Source: Chelonoidis abingdonii (lineage: Eukaryota > Chordata > Testudines > Testudinidae). Taken from it: a stretch of 64,000 nucleotides of DNA. The stretch lies in the NCBI RefSeq assembly GCF_003597395.2, contig NC_133774.1, forward strand, positions 32,872,270-32,936,269, read 5' to 3'. This document shows positions 33,470-46,927 of this stretch, in pieces; within the stretch, counting starts at the first letter, position 1, and every line of letters begins with the position of its first letter. The notes beneath the pieces were generated by a model. That model saw only the letters and a list, made by a program, of their open reading frames with translations. It had not been told where the DNA came from and made no database searches. Made by a program: the position numbers and the translations under genes.

Positions 33470-35043
33470 ATTTGTGAGGGGTATTTAGGAGGCTAAGTAT
33501 CAGCAAATATAAAATCCTTATCTGCTGGAAGAAAATGAAAATATATAGGATAAGACATAATTTCATCATTGTATAAAAAGAATAATGGGTTTGGTGAAAG
33601 GCAAATATTTAGATTGAAGTGTTTTATAAATAATACGCACTTGCATCATGATGCTTTGCACTGTGATGGTATCTTCCATATGAAATCTCAACATGATTAA
33701 CCTACATTAATTATTAAATCTGGTCTGAATGTTGAGTTGTATGTAATGTAATGTAATATAATGAACTCACAACCATACCAGTTTTGCATGGGGTGTATGC
33801 AAATATTTCAGGCATCCCTAGTCCTGTTTCAAAAGAGGATCAAATTCTAATAGCAATTAATTTTTTTAAGACTTAGGATAATTGCAAGATGTTCAGCAAC
33901 AGATGAAAAAAATGCTTCAGGATAGTTCCGTATAGTTACACAGTAAAAAAGGATGCAAAATAGCCATCAACATTTATAAGTTATTTACTACAATTGCTTA
34001 AAGCAGACTTTGCAAATCAGTTAGCTAATTTAGCAGTGACTCTAGTATGATCTGCTCCTTCATTTCCACCATGTGAATGAAACAATCAGGAAGCAAAAGA
34101 ACATAAGTGTTCACCTGTGGTAGTTTTCAGACATTTTGAGCAGGCAATAGAAACAAGAGCCATGCAGTTTTACAGTAAATTAGTGAGTGGGAGAGGAGGA
34201 AACTGAATATGAATTAATAGGAAACATAGTCCCATAAGACTTGGGGGAAGGTGGTACGGATAGCATCCATTCCACAAGGCCCTGCCTCCTCTTTCTTTTA
34301 CCAATACTGTATAAATAAAGTCCTGTGGGTTCTCTCACAGGGGCCTCTACAAGAGAAGGGAAGAGAATACCATAAAGATAGTAATCCCCTGCACATCCAC
34401 CTGGATCTGATTTTTGTTCCTGTCATCTACAGAACTAGAAGGGATGATATAGCCTTGTGTCTTTAAATCTCTGTAAGTAGTATCTAATTGTTATGATATC
34501 AGTCATTCTACAAATCATTGCTATAAATAACTAATGAATGCACAGCTTCGACCTCTAGTTAACCCTTAGATGGCTGAGTACAGCAGAACACCTGCATAAT
34601 TCCACATATTTACAGACTAAATGAAGCATAAACAGTCAGGTTACAATGGCAGAGCCTAGATAGAATGAGAGAAAATCAACCAGGCAAATTTTACTTTTTT
34701 ATTACGTTGTTCAGATTTACACACTGCATTATTTACCACATTTCACTAGATCTAAACATCAAATTACAATTGTCTTTGTTGACTTCACCATGAAAAATTT
34801 ATCATTCCTAGACATGAATATTATATTTGGGCGGTTTAATGGACTCTTATGTCATACTACCACTCCAATATGATTCTTACTTCACTTTAATTTTTCTTTT
34901 TAGTGTGATACAAAATGTATCTCTTACACATTGAATGTGACATTGACTCTTTTATAAATTCTCCATTAGTTTTATTTCATGTATAACCTGAAGACAGGTG
35001 GTGAGTTGAATTTATTGATTGATTAAGAATGCTTGTTCCCCCT

Positions 35044-35165
35044 CAGCTCTTAGAGAAGAGCTTACAACCTAAATACAAGACCTATCATTTTCTCTATGTT
35101 TGTACAGCACCTAGCGTAATGGGATTCTGATTTGTTGGGCCTCTAGCTGCTTCTACAATATAATG
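35044..35165. repeat. Old interspersed repeat relic
   Basis: Contains TTTGTACAGCACCTAGCGTA ATGGGATTCTGATTTG. A second relic with GTGCAGCATCTAGCAAAATG is at about 9795-9865. Two diverged copies in one window suggest an old family. I cannot name it with confidence. Confidence 0.35.
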
Positions 35166-36445
35166 GTCAGGTTATCCATTAAGGAAAAATTAACAATGCC
35201 ATGTGATTTAGGTGAACTTGGGTCAAATCATGAATAACAAATGGCAAATGTTCAGTATTCATTTGGCAAACAATCCATAATCTAAAATATATTTGCACAA
35301 ACTTGTCATTAAGAAATTGCAAACAATGAATACATTTGTAAAATTGGTTCATTTATTAGTCTGCAAAATTCACTTATTTGCTAATCTGCAGAATTCAGTA
35401 CTTTGCAACGCATCTTCTAGCGTTAGAATAATATACCGAAGAGCTACTGTATTAATTATTGTTATTATAGCATCGTAAATATTCAAAGAGCCTTACACAG
35501 TATATAGAAAGAAAAGGTCCTACCTCTAAGATCTTACATTTCACCAGAGAGAATTTGGATACATAGGTTAATGTCTTAAATAGAAGAAAGTATGGAGACT
35601 TTATTGGAGAGCTCACTGCCGGGAGGTTTTACAAAAGAAGGGTTATGGCTTGCAGCATAAAATTTGATTAATTTTATTCATTTATTTTTCCTCATTATCT
35701 ATTGTAAACTTGAGGGAGGAAATGAGAGAAGGTCATGAAATAAGGACCTAGGCTGTAAGTTATTTAGACAAACTTTTCCTCTTTGAGATAGCACCATAAG
35801 ATCCCCATTTTATGATAATTCCAGGGGGACAGCAGTCATGCAGTCTTATAGCTGCTTACTTCAGTGCCATACATGCAACATAAAGAATGCAATCAGTCTA
35901 AAATAGGTTGCAATATTAAGCATTCTTTAGGGTTTTTTTGTTTTTACTGCTAAGCTGCTTTATCTCTGATATGAAAATTTGTTTAAAATCAGAAAATGGC
36001 AGCATCTCTTGTCATAGAACATGTATGGAACTTTGGTGACTTTTCCTTCCTTGCATAGATTCATTATTTCAGCATTCCTAGCCTCTATTTTGGAGGACTG
36101 GACTGAACTGAGATTAGTTCCTTCCAGTGTCCTGTTGAGTTTGTTGTCTATGCATCATTCCCAGTTCCTGCTCAATAAGGGAGTGAGAGACCCTCTGGGT
36201 AGATTAAGAAGGTAATTTTCCAAGTTGGCCTTTTCATTGTGTTTTTTCTTTAGTGTATCTATAGCTACCTCATCTATATAATTGGGACAGGCTACTTACT
36301 GGTAGACCTAGTGGTGGATGATATGAAATAATGTGCTATAGACCCTTTCTCTTGCAAGTCATCAATTCAAATCTAGCCCTCATAGATAGTGACAAATCAT
36401 GACCTATTAAATGAGTTGGTTTCAGTTCAGGGTATCAAGAGTAAG

Positions 36446-36632
36446 GGTGAGGGATAGCTCAGTGGTTTGAGCATTGGCCTGCTAAACCCAGGGTTGTGAG
36501 TGCAATCCTTGAGGGGGCCATTTAGGGAACTGGGGTAATAATCCATCTGGGGATTGGTCCTGCTTTGAGCACAGGGTTGGACTAGATGACCTCTAGAGGT
36601 CCCTTCCAGCATTGATATTCTATTATTCTAAG
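36446..36632 (+). mobile_element. tRNA-derived SINE with CR1-like tail
   Basis: The head GGGATAGCTCAGTGGTTTGA carries an A box (TAGCTCAGTGG), followed by GGTTGTGAGTGCAATCC (B box), the GGGGGCCATTTAGGGAACTG body and a tail TCCTGCTTTGAGCACAGGG ending TGATATTCTATTA. AAGAGT flanks both sides as a likely TSD. It has the same structure as the minus-strand copy at 19176. It is a retroposed SINE, not a working tRNA gene. Confidence 0.9.
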
Positions 36633-37169
36633 AGTGAATTACCCTCTCTGTGCTGGAGGTGGTCTTTTAAGTCCAGGTTGAAGCACCGTTTTATGGAGGC
36701 ATGATTTCAGACTGCAGGGGTATTAATAAACAGAAAATTCTCTTAAAAATGAAAATATTGTTTTCAAATCTGCTGTAGCTGATAGCTTGTTACTATGCCA
36801 CCTCATACATAGAATATTAAAAACATCACCTACAGTGTACTTGCTGAATCATTGCAATGATTCAACATCTTGTTTAGCTGTAAAGACAAATTATTTTCAT
36901 TCATGCTTAAAAAGTCACAAATGTCAGAATAAAGTGATCATAGTGCTATACATATTAGAGAGCTAAAAACATTTGCAATTACTTTCTAGGAGGTGTGACT
37001 TACATGTTTAATACTCCTTGCCTACTGTGTGCAAGAAGTGGCCTTGGTAAGAAAAGAACAACCACCCTACCTGCAGGCTGCCAAATGCCACATTCAGATA
37101 TCCTCAAGTTGTTTTATACATTAACTTAAATTGCCTTAATTAGGTATATATGCTGGCCTTAATTAGCCA

Positions 37170-37290
37170 TATATACTGTCTACACTGGCGCTTTACAGTG
37201 CTGAAACTTGCTGCACTCAGGGGGGTGTTTTTCACACCCCTGAGCAAGAAAGTTGCAGCACTGTAAATTGTGAAAGAGCGTAGCTCACCC
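37170..37290. mobile_element. MITE remnant forming a long hairpin
   Basis: CTGTCTACACTGGCGC leads into an almost perfect inverted repeat at 37192-37267: TTTACAGTGCTGAAACTTGC on the left and CTTGC-like AAGTTGCAGCACTGTAAA on the right, around CAGGGGGGTGTTTTTCACACCCCTG. The outer TACACTGGC and inner pieces match the MITE at 18147. The terminal TAAGGGC tips are missing. Confidence 0.8.
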
Positions 37291-39517
37291 CCAGTCAAGT
37301 TCTCCTGGCCCAACATTATTAATTGGACTCCCAATTAGATTACCCTGCCTTCAAACAACTTGTAAGTACATATATAGGAAACTTGTTTTAACTCAAGCCA
37401 CCCAATCCCATCAAATGACAACTGCTAGGAGGAGAGACCATGCAGACATCTGACTTTATTACAACTTTTGATAGATCAACAAAGCAGTGCTAGGGCGAAA
37501 AGAAGCTGTGTGTCTTATCTTCATTTTCTCACAGCTCAAGAATGTATTTATATCTATGTCCTCAGAAGCTTTGCATTGTTTCTCCTCATTTAGTGCCAGA
37601 TTCTCAGCTGTGCCAAAGAGGACTGAGAGCCACTACAGAGAGTGATACACAAAAAATCATCTTCCTTGGAGCTGGTTGTGTATCAGCCCAGTTCCTGGCA
37701 TAGTTTAGAGAAACCTCCATGGCTCTTCTAAAGTATCTCAGCAACCAGTGGGGCTGTTCTGCTAGCCCAGGATCATGGGGGTTGGGGTGGGGATATTCTA
37801 ACCACACTCCCTCTTTTCTGAACATTCCTCTACTCTGGGAAGCAAGAATGGCAGAGGAGCTTCTGTATCAGCCCAGTGTCACCAGATGATACCTGTACAC
37901 ACAGAGAATCTTTAACTGGCTAGATCTGCTGGGAATTTGCACAAAGGAAACTTCCCAGAGCAGATATTTGAGCCCATAATTTCAGCTACATTCCCTGAGC
38001 TGAGCATGAGAAAGAGGATTTTCCCCCCAAGAACAGAACTTGTCACTCCATGGCTTTATTCATCTCACATTTTTTTTCAATAACTTAGCTTTTGTACACA
38101 ATAGGATCTGATCTTTTTCCTACTGAAGTCAATAGAAAAGCTTCTGTTGCCTTGCTCAAAAAGTTCTTATGCCTCTGAGAACCTATTCTAGTGAAAGCAG
38201 AATCAGACCTATAAAATGGATATAATGGATTTACACAGCTTTTTGAGGCAAAAAAAGGTTATATTTGCATCAGAAATCTTAAGTCTCATTCTCTTTAATA
38301 GAGCTTGAACCACTTTATAAAATGGATTACTTTTACATAACAATTGATACTTCAAATACTTCTATAAGCATTCATACTGCATGTCATTTGTTAAATCACA
38401 CGGACTCTAAACAATTTAGAAAACTGTGGGACGAATGAAGATTTATGGAATCGTAATGAAACAGAAGCAATCAAGATTTTTCATAATGATCTCAATTAAA
38501 CCATTTCTTTCTCTCTCTACCTGATCGGAATGAGAAGATACACTTGGTAGTGATCTAAATAGTAATGTTGTATATGTCAGAGCGCTCTTAATTGCTCTTC
38601 AGAGTGGGTGCTCTTGAAGAATTGAAAATTCTCTAATTAAACTGCTGACCTGGTTCCTTTAGATTTTATATCTTCATCACTGGGCCACTTTAGCTGAACT
38701 ATTATGCAACAAATAGAGGCTCATGAAAGTAAAAGGGAAGGGCAGATGGATATAAAGTAATGAGACAAGTGGCGTTGAAATGCCGTCCACTCTTATTGGA
38801 CTGGACTCCCATCTCCTATTTAAATTGCAGATTTTGTATATATGATTGTTGTTTATCATAACTCACTAGTATAAATTAGATCGCTGTTGTTCTGAATGCA
38901 AAGTAGTAAAATAAAAACCTTTCATACTATGAATAATCCTCATAAATATTTAATGGCTGTTAAAGATTTCTTAAGTGACAACTTTAAGCATCAGTCTTAA
39001 TATGTTTGTATTTAAATATTAACATAGATATGCAGAGTACTCACATAGACTCACATGATGCAACTGATCGGATTAGCATGCAATTAATTATTTATACTAT
39101 GTTATAGATGTTAGTTAATATATTTTATATAAGTAACTATACATCTTTTTCTAAAGGTATTTCTCACCATATCTGCTTCAATTCACAGCCCCAAAAGAAA
39201 ATGAAAGTTGCATGCAATGTATCTTGATACATATTTGTTTTTGAATTGTCACTTATTAGCTTTTGAATTTTTTCTCTGAAATACATATTCCCAGTAGATT
39301 TAATAACATATTTACATTTAATAATATACCATATTAACATACACCATAAACTAACATGTGTAAACTGGTACATGAAACATAGTGTTATGATTTGTGTGGG
39401 GATACTCAGGAAACAAACATCCCTTTCTCTTCCCCTCCCCCCACCAATTTGTGTTCTTTTATTGTATGGTTTGCTTATATAAGACAAAATGCTGGACCAA
39501 TATTTGAATGACTGAAA
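37291..39517. other. Unassigned, repeat-poor stretch
   Basis: AT-rich DNA with no coding signal. The only repeat noticed is the relic at 38103. A frame at 39164-39487 (minus) is low-complexity. Confidence 0.5.
38103..38212. repeat. Old palindromic MITE remnant
   Basis: GGATCTGATCTTTTTCC with TACTGAAGTCAATAGAAAAGC and the right end GAAAGCAGAATCAGACC match the family at 515 and 39518. Confidence 0.4.
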
Positions 39518-39625
39518 AAGGCCCAGATTCTGCCCCCTGTCTTCTTACTCATGTTAAATAGTAACTTACTCTAGGAGCAGCTCCACTGAAGTCAATGTGA
39601 GTAAAGGTGGTAGAATCTGGCCCTA
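39518..39625. repeat. Old palindromic MITE remnant
   Basis: Ends are inverted: GGCCCAGATTCTGCCCCC and TAGAATCTGGCCC. Inside is CTCCACTGAAGTCAATGTGA. This is the clearest member of the family in the window. Confidence 0.6.
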
Positions 39626-40444
39626 ATATTGAGTGCACTGAACTTACCCTTTATGGACATGCCCTCTAGAACTTAATAGGGATGTAACCAACAGGGGTGT
39701 ATAGAGATTACTGTAAAACCTATTGAATTAATGGATGAAATATATCCTATTGGTTATATCCTAAATGTACATATAGGATTCAAAATCAGGAACGTATGTA
39801 ATTCTCTATTAAATTCTACAGAATGGACAAGGGTTATCAATTCTCTATTGCTTTTTGCCTAGAGAATAAAAGGCTAATCTCAGTGGGGCTTAGACGGAGT
39901 GGAGGGGTGGAGATGAAGAGAGCCACTTGAAGAGAGTCAGGATCAGCTCACCCCAGCACAAATTAGGGCTGCATGGTTGAAGCCCTACTTTATGCCAGAG
40001 GAGGAGTAGGATAGCAGAGCATGACTCTGCCACAACCACTCCCTTTCCTCTCCCACTCACATCCCATCTCCAAAAGACCCCAATGTGCCTCTTACTTGTA
40101 TGTATGCCAGGGGAGTGCAGGAAGCAACAGAACTGCCTATAACTACTTTAAGACAATGGAGAGATTCCTTGCACAGCGGAAATCTCGTACTGGCTTTCGC
40201 AGCTGTTTTAAGGCAGAATCCATCCCAAATTATTCAAACTGTACCTCAAAAAGTGAACTTTTGGGCTTTGCCTCATAGATGATCTACAATGGGTAAAGCT
40301 GCTTTTTAAGGAAATCATACTGTCTAATGGCATGCTATAAAACAAGTAACATTTGGCAAATTGGTCAGAACTAATAGAAAATACTTACCCCATGCCACCC
40401 TTGATTTAAATTGCTGCCTGTCTCCATGCTCAGAAATCTAGGTG
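39626..40444. other. Unassigned stretch
   Basis: No named element is seen. Frames at 40021-40282 have no recognisable domain. Confidence 0.5.
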
Positions 40445-40640
40445 AAGGAGGATAGAGTGACAAGGCTACTAGCCTGAGACTTGGGAGAGACCTGACTTCA
40501 AGTCCTTGTTTTCTCTAAGACTTCCTGATCGTGGGCAAGTCTATGTGTCAATTTTCCATCTAAAAAAATGGGGTGATAGCATTTCTCTACCTCACAAGGG
40601 TGTTGTGAGGCACTCAGATACTACAGTAATGGGGAGGAGG
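40445..40640 (+). mobile_element. MIR-type SINE
   Basis: The whole order of a MIR can be followed: CTAGCCTGAGACTTGGGAG, then CTGACTTCAAGTCCTTG (B-box region), then GACTTCCTGATCGTGGGCAA (core), then ATCTAAAAAAATGGGGTGATAG and CTACCTCACAAGGGTGTTGTGAGG. It is better preserved than the copy at 10985. Confidence 0.75.
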
Positions 40641-41106
40641 GAGTTGTGTACATACCTTTAGATAAACAAGAGATTTCAAAAGAGGGAATCAGATCCATCA
40701 CATAAGCCAATAAGAATAGCTTGAATGGAAATAGGACAAACATACAGAGTAGTTAAACTGCTACCACATTTTATAGAAGAATTAATCACTTCAGTTCTTT
40801 TCTTTTACTATTCATACAGGAAAGCCCTCCTTCTACCCCACAGCCTACCCACATTCAAAACTGTCTCTGTATAATTTATGATGCATTATGTCTATATAAA
40901 TTGTTTACAGCAACATACATTAAAGCAGATTTTTTAGTTAAAATTAAATTTCATTCTGATTTCACAGTGCAATGGAGACGTTAGAGAATATTTTCCTTAT
41001 GGACTATATTTAAGGTTAATTCCAATGGGAACTCAGCCAGCCAGACACCACACGAACTCCTTCCCATCCCTCCATCATTGTGTGAATACCCTCAACCATT
41101 CTCACA

Positions 41107-41275
41107 CAGGACTGGCTCTAGGCACCAGCAAACCAAGCATGTGCTTGGGGTGGCACAATTTCAGGGGCCGCATTCTGCTCTTTTTTTTTTTTTTTGCTTC
41201 TGCAGCTGCGCTCTCAGAATTTTTTTTTTTTAATTTTTTTTTCTTAGGGCGGGAAAAAACCTAGAGCCGGCCCTG
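41107..41275. mobile_element. hAT-type element, TSD decayed
   Basis: Ends are CAGGACTGGCTCTAGGCACC and CCTAGAGCCGGCCCTG, inverted. The start continues AGCAAACCAAGCATGTGCTTGGGG as in the 46928 copy. The middle holds T15 and T12 runs. The flanking 8-mers TTCTCACA and TCCACACC are not convincing duplicates. Confidence 0.8.
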
Positions 41276-41283
41276 TCCACACC

Positions 41284-44200
41284 ACCTGCCAAACAGGTGT
41301 CTTTTGCCTGGAGCGCCACCAATATGTGATATTTCAGACCACGTTCCAAAGTCTTAGAGCCCTAATAGAGAATGGCCAACCAGCCGCCATTTAAAACAAT
41401 ATCACTTAACATTTATATTTGGTTCTCAGCTTGGTTTACTGAATTCGCAGGCGCTCTTCCAGAACATTTGGAAGGGATTCAGTGGTAAATGTCATTCATT
41501 TCTCTAGAAAAAAGGGTGTTATTTGTAGTGCCGCTAAGAGGTGATAGGCAGCAGCAGTACCCCAATTACTAAACTTTGCAACCAGTACAATAGATGTGCC
41601 ACTTTCCTCCTCTGGTAGAAAGGCTTCAAAGCATGACTAGGAACTATAGAGAAGAAGAGGAGATGAGATGTTGTAACATACACAATGTTATTAACTGTGA
41701 ATACTTCCCTTCTGAGCCACAGTTGTGAGTCAGGGGATTTGTTAAAAATGTGCAAAATACATTTTCAGATACTTTATTTCAAAGCAGAAGAATCTTATCC
41801 AACCACCTTATTTTAGATTTTAAAGGCGTCTCTTTGATTGGTACCCTGCTACCACTTTACATATGCAGAATAAATAGAGTATGGATCTTAATTTATCTGA
41901 TCAATGTGTGCAGACCAGCTTAATGGCCACTATTTTTGGAATGAAGTTAGTTGCTCCTTTGGGCAGAGATAGCAGGGGGCAGATTTCAAACATTTGACTA
42001 TCTTAAGTGTGGAAAGGATTTTTAGTCCATCTCCATGGTCTAATTCAAATTAATCTGCCATCTAAATATAATACAAATGTAACTATCTTTCACAAAGTAA
42101 AGTGTGTTTCCTACATTTATCTTGTTCATCACTTGGGTTCATGACAGTTTTTAAAAGAGTAGCCTGCTTCTGATCACCTGATAACATGCAAGGAGCCCTA
42201 CAATGATTTTAGAGGTAGGTCAATTAGGTCATGAGTAAATTGTAGCTGAGATGATATTCCTGTGGCTCTTTCTCAAACCAGCCTTACTTTGGGCTTCTAA
42301 ATAACCTTCCTTTTGCTCAAAGTTTGCAAACTGGTTGATCCCAACTCTCTTTAAATTCCTTTTTTTGATGTTCGCATTTGTGGCTCACACAGATAGGTGG
42401 AGCATACGAAGCCATCTAAGTGAAGCAGGTAAAGTGGTGCTGGCAAGTTTCTTTTTCCCTAGGTAACCTCCTGTGTGTGTGTCCCTTCACAGCCTCTGGC
42501 TTCCAACTTAATAGGTCACTTAACAGCATCTCGGTTTTAGGACACAGCCATGCTTTTTAAATAAAATGAGTCTAAACTACTTATTGCAGCTTATGTTACT
42601 TCTTATTTCCTCTGTTCTTCTGACACCAGCCTCATGACCCTATTTGTCCTCTTTTCCGATAGCCAAATCTGTATTATCTTCCACAGCACTGCCTGCACGT
42701 GTTAGATAGTGTGTTAAGTTAAAGTTGTTTTGTGTGTGGAGTTGTGAGAAGCAAAGACCCATTTTGTTGCTAGGAGCTACCATGGAGCAGTTGCATGAGG
42801 ACCAGTGGAAGGGAGATTTGAGGTTTGCCAGTTGGAGCTGGGTTTTTCCAAAACAACACTCAAGGTGCCAGGAAGGACTTTAAATTAATTTATTCATGAC
42901 TTTACTTGTAATTAGAAAGTAAGTGTTCATTAAACAAGTCCAGAGTGGATCTGTGGAGGTTTGGTTTTCCTTCAGTGACCTTCAAAGAGCACCTACCATA
43001 TTTGTCAGTGAACACACTCCTTCTGGGGACAGGGCCTTAGGAATAAGGGAGCCAACCATGGAGTGGCACAAGGTAAAAATTTCCAAGTGTGACACTTGGT
43101 GGTGGCAGCACTTACTCAAACCTGGGGCATAGAAAAACTGAGGTTGTGACAATGTGACACAGCCTTTCTGAGATGATCTGCAAAGCCATTATTCTCTTCT
43201 GCTTCAAATCCTTCCTTAGACTACTGTCATTATGTCTCCATGAAATTAGCCAACAAAGTCCATTTTTATTCTGAATAAAAATAACAAACCCTGTTAATAA
43301 CTTCACCAGGCTGGACAGGAGGACACTGAAAATAACCTTGACTCTTACGAAGAATACCATAGGATCTTTAATGATTTTAGAAGCAATCAGGGCTAAAACA
43401 AGTGAAATGACTTTTGCTGCTGTTTTAGAAATTTCCCTGAGCTCACAAACTAATACAAAACTGCATCAATTTTATGAAGCTTCAAAAATATTCAACAAAA
43501 TGCTGTTATGTGACATATTCTTCATTACATAGCTTTGATCCAAACACTGATGTGAGTTTTCTCACACTTGCTTCACTGTGAATAATTTTCATTTCCCCAG
43601 AATTTGAAGGGTGTGAAAACCATGAGGAATAAATTGACAAAAAAAGTCACTCTAAGTTCAAAAACAAAGTTTCACCAGTGTTGCCCAGCTCTAGTCCAAA
43701 CCTTTGTTTTACATCCTTGTGAAAGAGAGCACCGCCAGCAGCACAGTGCTATGGAATCAGCAGCACCACTTTCTGTAACACTAGCGAGAGAGCCTTGCGT
43801 ATCTTGCAGCCCAATTTTCTTAACTTGTGAGATGTGATGGGATCACAGTGTTATGGTGTGCATGAGAAATAAAAATGGTAAGGATCTGACCATTTTGTTT
43901 CTCAACGCATCTATGAAGAATTGCTCCCTGCAGTAAAGTCTATAATGATGTAATGCAGTTCAGTCTGCCCTTTCAATTTTTAAACAAAAAGGAACCATAA
44001 GATCAAAAAAATGTATTGCACCTGTTTTGGTAACTGCTGACTTTTACCAGCCACTGAAGGGCAGAGGTACTGAATCTCTAGCAGTATTGAAGCATTCCAT
44101 TTTTGCAGCACTCAGTGTTGTTCTCTTTCCTAAATTGCTGGTAATCAGCTTCTTTGAGGTTTGTAGGTGGGAACAAACAGAAAATTTCTTGCCAGTAACA

Positions 44201-44904
44201 GACGGCAGTGAGTGGAAATATGGAATGTAATTTACTGATTCATTTGTTCATCAGTTACAGTTTGGATAGACAGAATTATTTTTGTGAGTGATGTATATCC
44301 CTGGGGTATCCAGTTTTTCAACTGAATAGAGTTTTTTCTCCATGAAAATTCTTTTGGGTCCCATGGAAACACAAGATAAAATACACAAGAAAAAGCATGA
44401 CTTTCTAGCCCATGCGACATGACTTTTAAGATCAATTGTGGGAATACTTGTCCTCTAATTCTCTACTTAATATGCACAAATTACATTCTTTTTTTCCCCT
44501 ATATCATATGAAAGACTAGTAACACTGCTCATGGTGTATGCTGGTAAAGTCTGCAGGTAATGGTTACTTCACCATCAACATGCAGCAATACTGTTCATAA
44601 CTGTTTTGCATAAACAATATGCACCTCAGTCTCTGAAGCAGTGAAATTAAGCTTTATTCATATGACTTCAGTGTATCATGAATAAAAGATACATTCTGTA
44701 ACCTTGCCTAGTAACTTAAAAAAAGAGAAGCTTTAGTACTGTATGGTTGCCAAAAATAGCTGATCCCCCAGCTGCCTCAAGTAATCTAGAGTAGAGCTGT
44801 GTGAAACTTGCCAGTTTGAAATGGATCAATCTGTCTGTCTTTCAGTTTCTATAACAGCCCCTGTGGTATCTGAGCATCTCAAAAAGTTACAAACCAATGA
44901 ACAG
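41284..44904. other. Unassigned stretch
   Basis: About 3.6 kb without recognised genes or elements. Several frames of 60-82 codons (42923-43837) show no domain or codon pattern that would support a gene. Confidence 0.5.
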
Positions 44905-44910
44905 ATAATT

Positions 44911-44944
44911 GTCATCACTCCATTGACTTGAATGGAGTGATGAC
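44911..44944. repeat. Perfect 14-bp palindrome
   Basis: GTCATCACTCCATT and AATGGAGTGATGAC are exact reverse complements around GACTTG. The CATTGACTTGAATGGAG centre matches the core of the old palindromic family, so this is probably its best-kept centre. Confidence 0.8.
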
Positions 44945-44950
44945 AAATTA

Positions 44951-46384
44951 TATAAATTATGGATCTGTCCCCAAATATACTATGACCTAATTTTCCTCCC
45001 CTCTTCTCCTGATATGGGCAGTTTTGGAGGAGTTTTTATTTCCTTTCCTCTCATCTTCATTCTACTGTTCTTCATTTTCTTTCACTTCCTTCTTGCCTTC
45101 ACCTCATTTTGCCCCTCATTCATCCCTCTCTCAACCTTTCCTTTTGTACTTATGGGAATGCAACATCAAAAAGGAGAGATTCTGAAGACCATGAGATTAG
45201 TGGTTATTCTAATTCTTCAAGTAGTAAATGCCAAAGCCTTGGCCCTATTATTGAGAAAGCCTTGTTTCCTGCTGCCACAAATTTACCACCAGGTGGACAC
45301 GTTTCTAGATCTTGATGAGTGAAGCTGCTAATGGAGATTGTCATCTTTTGGGCCAATTCCAGGGGGAGCCTTGAAAATTAGGACTGTGACTTCTAAATAG
45401 CATATGGCTCATTATTCTGTAGTGAGTGGAACCCTGGAAGAGCAACACAATAAAATGATTCCAAGGAAAAGTTATCAACTGAATAAAAGGTAGGTGGGTC
45501 AGGCCTTGTTGGTGACTGCTCAGGAAGTCACATAAAGTGAGTTAAGTCAGAAAGTAAGGCAGACCAGACTGACAATAAAATAGAGATGGGTCAAGGTGAT
45601 CAGATAAGTCTATGTGCCCAAAGATGCTGGAGTACTTTTTCTATCTGCTGCATACCACTCACCACATGCAGTGATGAAGGGCCCTTAAATATGTTTGTTT
45701 AGAGACAACTTTATGGATTTAGAGATAATCTCATGAATTTGGAACTGTCTTCAGCCAGTCAGATCACAACTTTCGTATAAGACATGATAAACACCAAATT
45801 CTAAATATGAAAAATTGCCATATATGCATGAAGAGATAAAGTGATCCTAGTGAGTTACTCCAAGCATGTTTGGCATGTTAAATACATACATTTAGCTTGT
45901 GTGCCTTCAAACACCACATTACTAATAAAAGAGCTTATTCTGGATTATTGCTTTGGGAAATATCGCTTATGCAGCCAAAGCATGACATCTTAAATCATAT
46001 TTTTATTTAATTTTTAAGGAAACAGATGATTTTCCTATCTTGACATGTTTATCATTCTGAATCTGAGCCAACTGTCTCAGTGAAAATTCACTCTGTAGTT
46101 CTTAAAACTGGTAGAGTATCAAGTCTTATTAAATGTATGCCAAGCTTACATTTGCAGCTCTATGATGAAAAGAAAAAAAAATAAAGATATTGGTTTTCCT
46201 TTGATCAGCCATTTCATATTATGTTTAGTCAGCCAGATGGTCAAAGGTTAAAAATGATGTTTTTTAGCTTTTACAGATAATTTGTGTTGTCTGTTTATGC
46301 AGATGTAAAAAAAAGCTCAAAATGGTCTGTTTTTCAGATATTTATCAAAGTATCATTTCTCTGCAGAGTCCAGAGTGGAAAAGC
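44951..46384. other. Unassigned stretch
   Basis: AT-rich with no recognised element. A frame at 45014-45322 starts with a Phe/Leu-rich, pyrimidine-driven segment and has no known domain. Confidence 0.5.
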
Positions 46385-46927
46385 CAGTGATGGACCTATC
46401 TTCTATGAACATATTTATTTCTTTTTGAACCCAGTTACACTTTTGACCTTCAAAACATTCCCAGGCAATGAGTTCCACACATTGATTGTGTATTGCGAAA
46501 AGTATTTCCTTATGTGTGTTTTAAACCTGCTGCCTATTAATTTCATTGGGTGACCCCTGCTTCTTGTGTTCTATGAAGCCAGTAAATAAAACATCCTTAT
46601 TCATTTTTTCTGCACCATTCATGATTTTATAGTCCTCTATCATATCCCCCCTTAGTTATCTCTTTTCTAAGCTGAACAGTCCCAGTCTTTCCTCATGTGG
46701 AAGCTGTTCTGTACCCTTAAAAATTTTTGTTGTCCTCTTCTGTACTTTTTCTAACCCTATGTTTCTTTTTTGAAATGGGACAACCAAAACTGCACATAGT
46801 ATTCAAGGTGTGGGCGTTCCATGGATTTAATACAGTGGCATTACGATATTTTTGGTTTTATTATCTATCCCTTTTCTAATAGTTCCTAACATTCTGTTTA
46901 GCTTTTTTGATGGTTTCTGAACATTGA

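Larger units (their letters stand above)
33151..36445. other. Unassigned AT-rich stretch
   Basis: AT-rich and mostly single-copy in appearance. It contains a CA-rich microsatellite (33445-33469) and an old repeat relic at about 35044. No gene is recognised. Confidence 0.5.

Noticed and set aside
36451..36520. tRNA gene with A and B boxes
   Set aside because: The body and CR1-like tail show it is a SINE, and the tRNA-like part lacks a proper acceptor stem.
41107..41283. 8-bp TSD for the hAT-type element
   Set aside because: TTCTCACA and TCCACACC do not align well enough. The terminal repeats support the element but the duplication is not shown.
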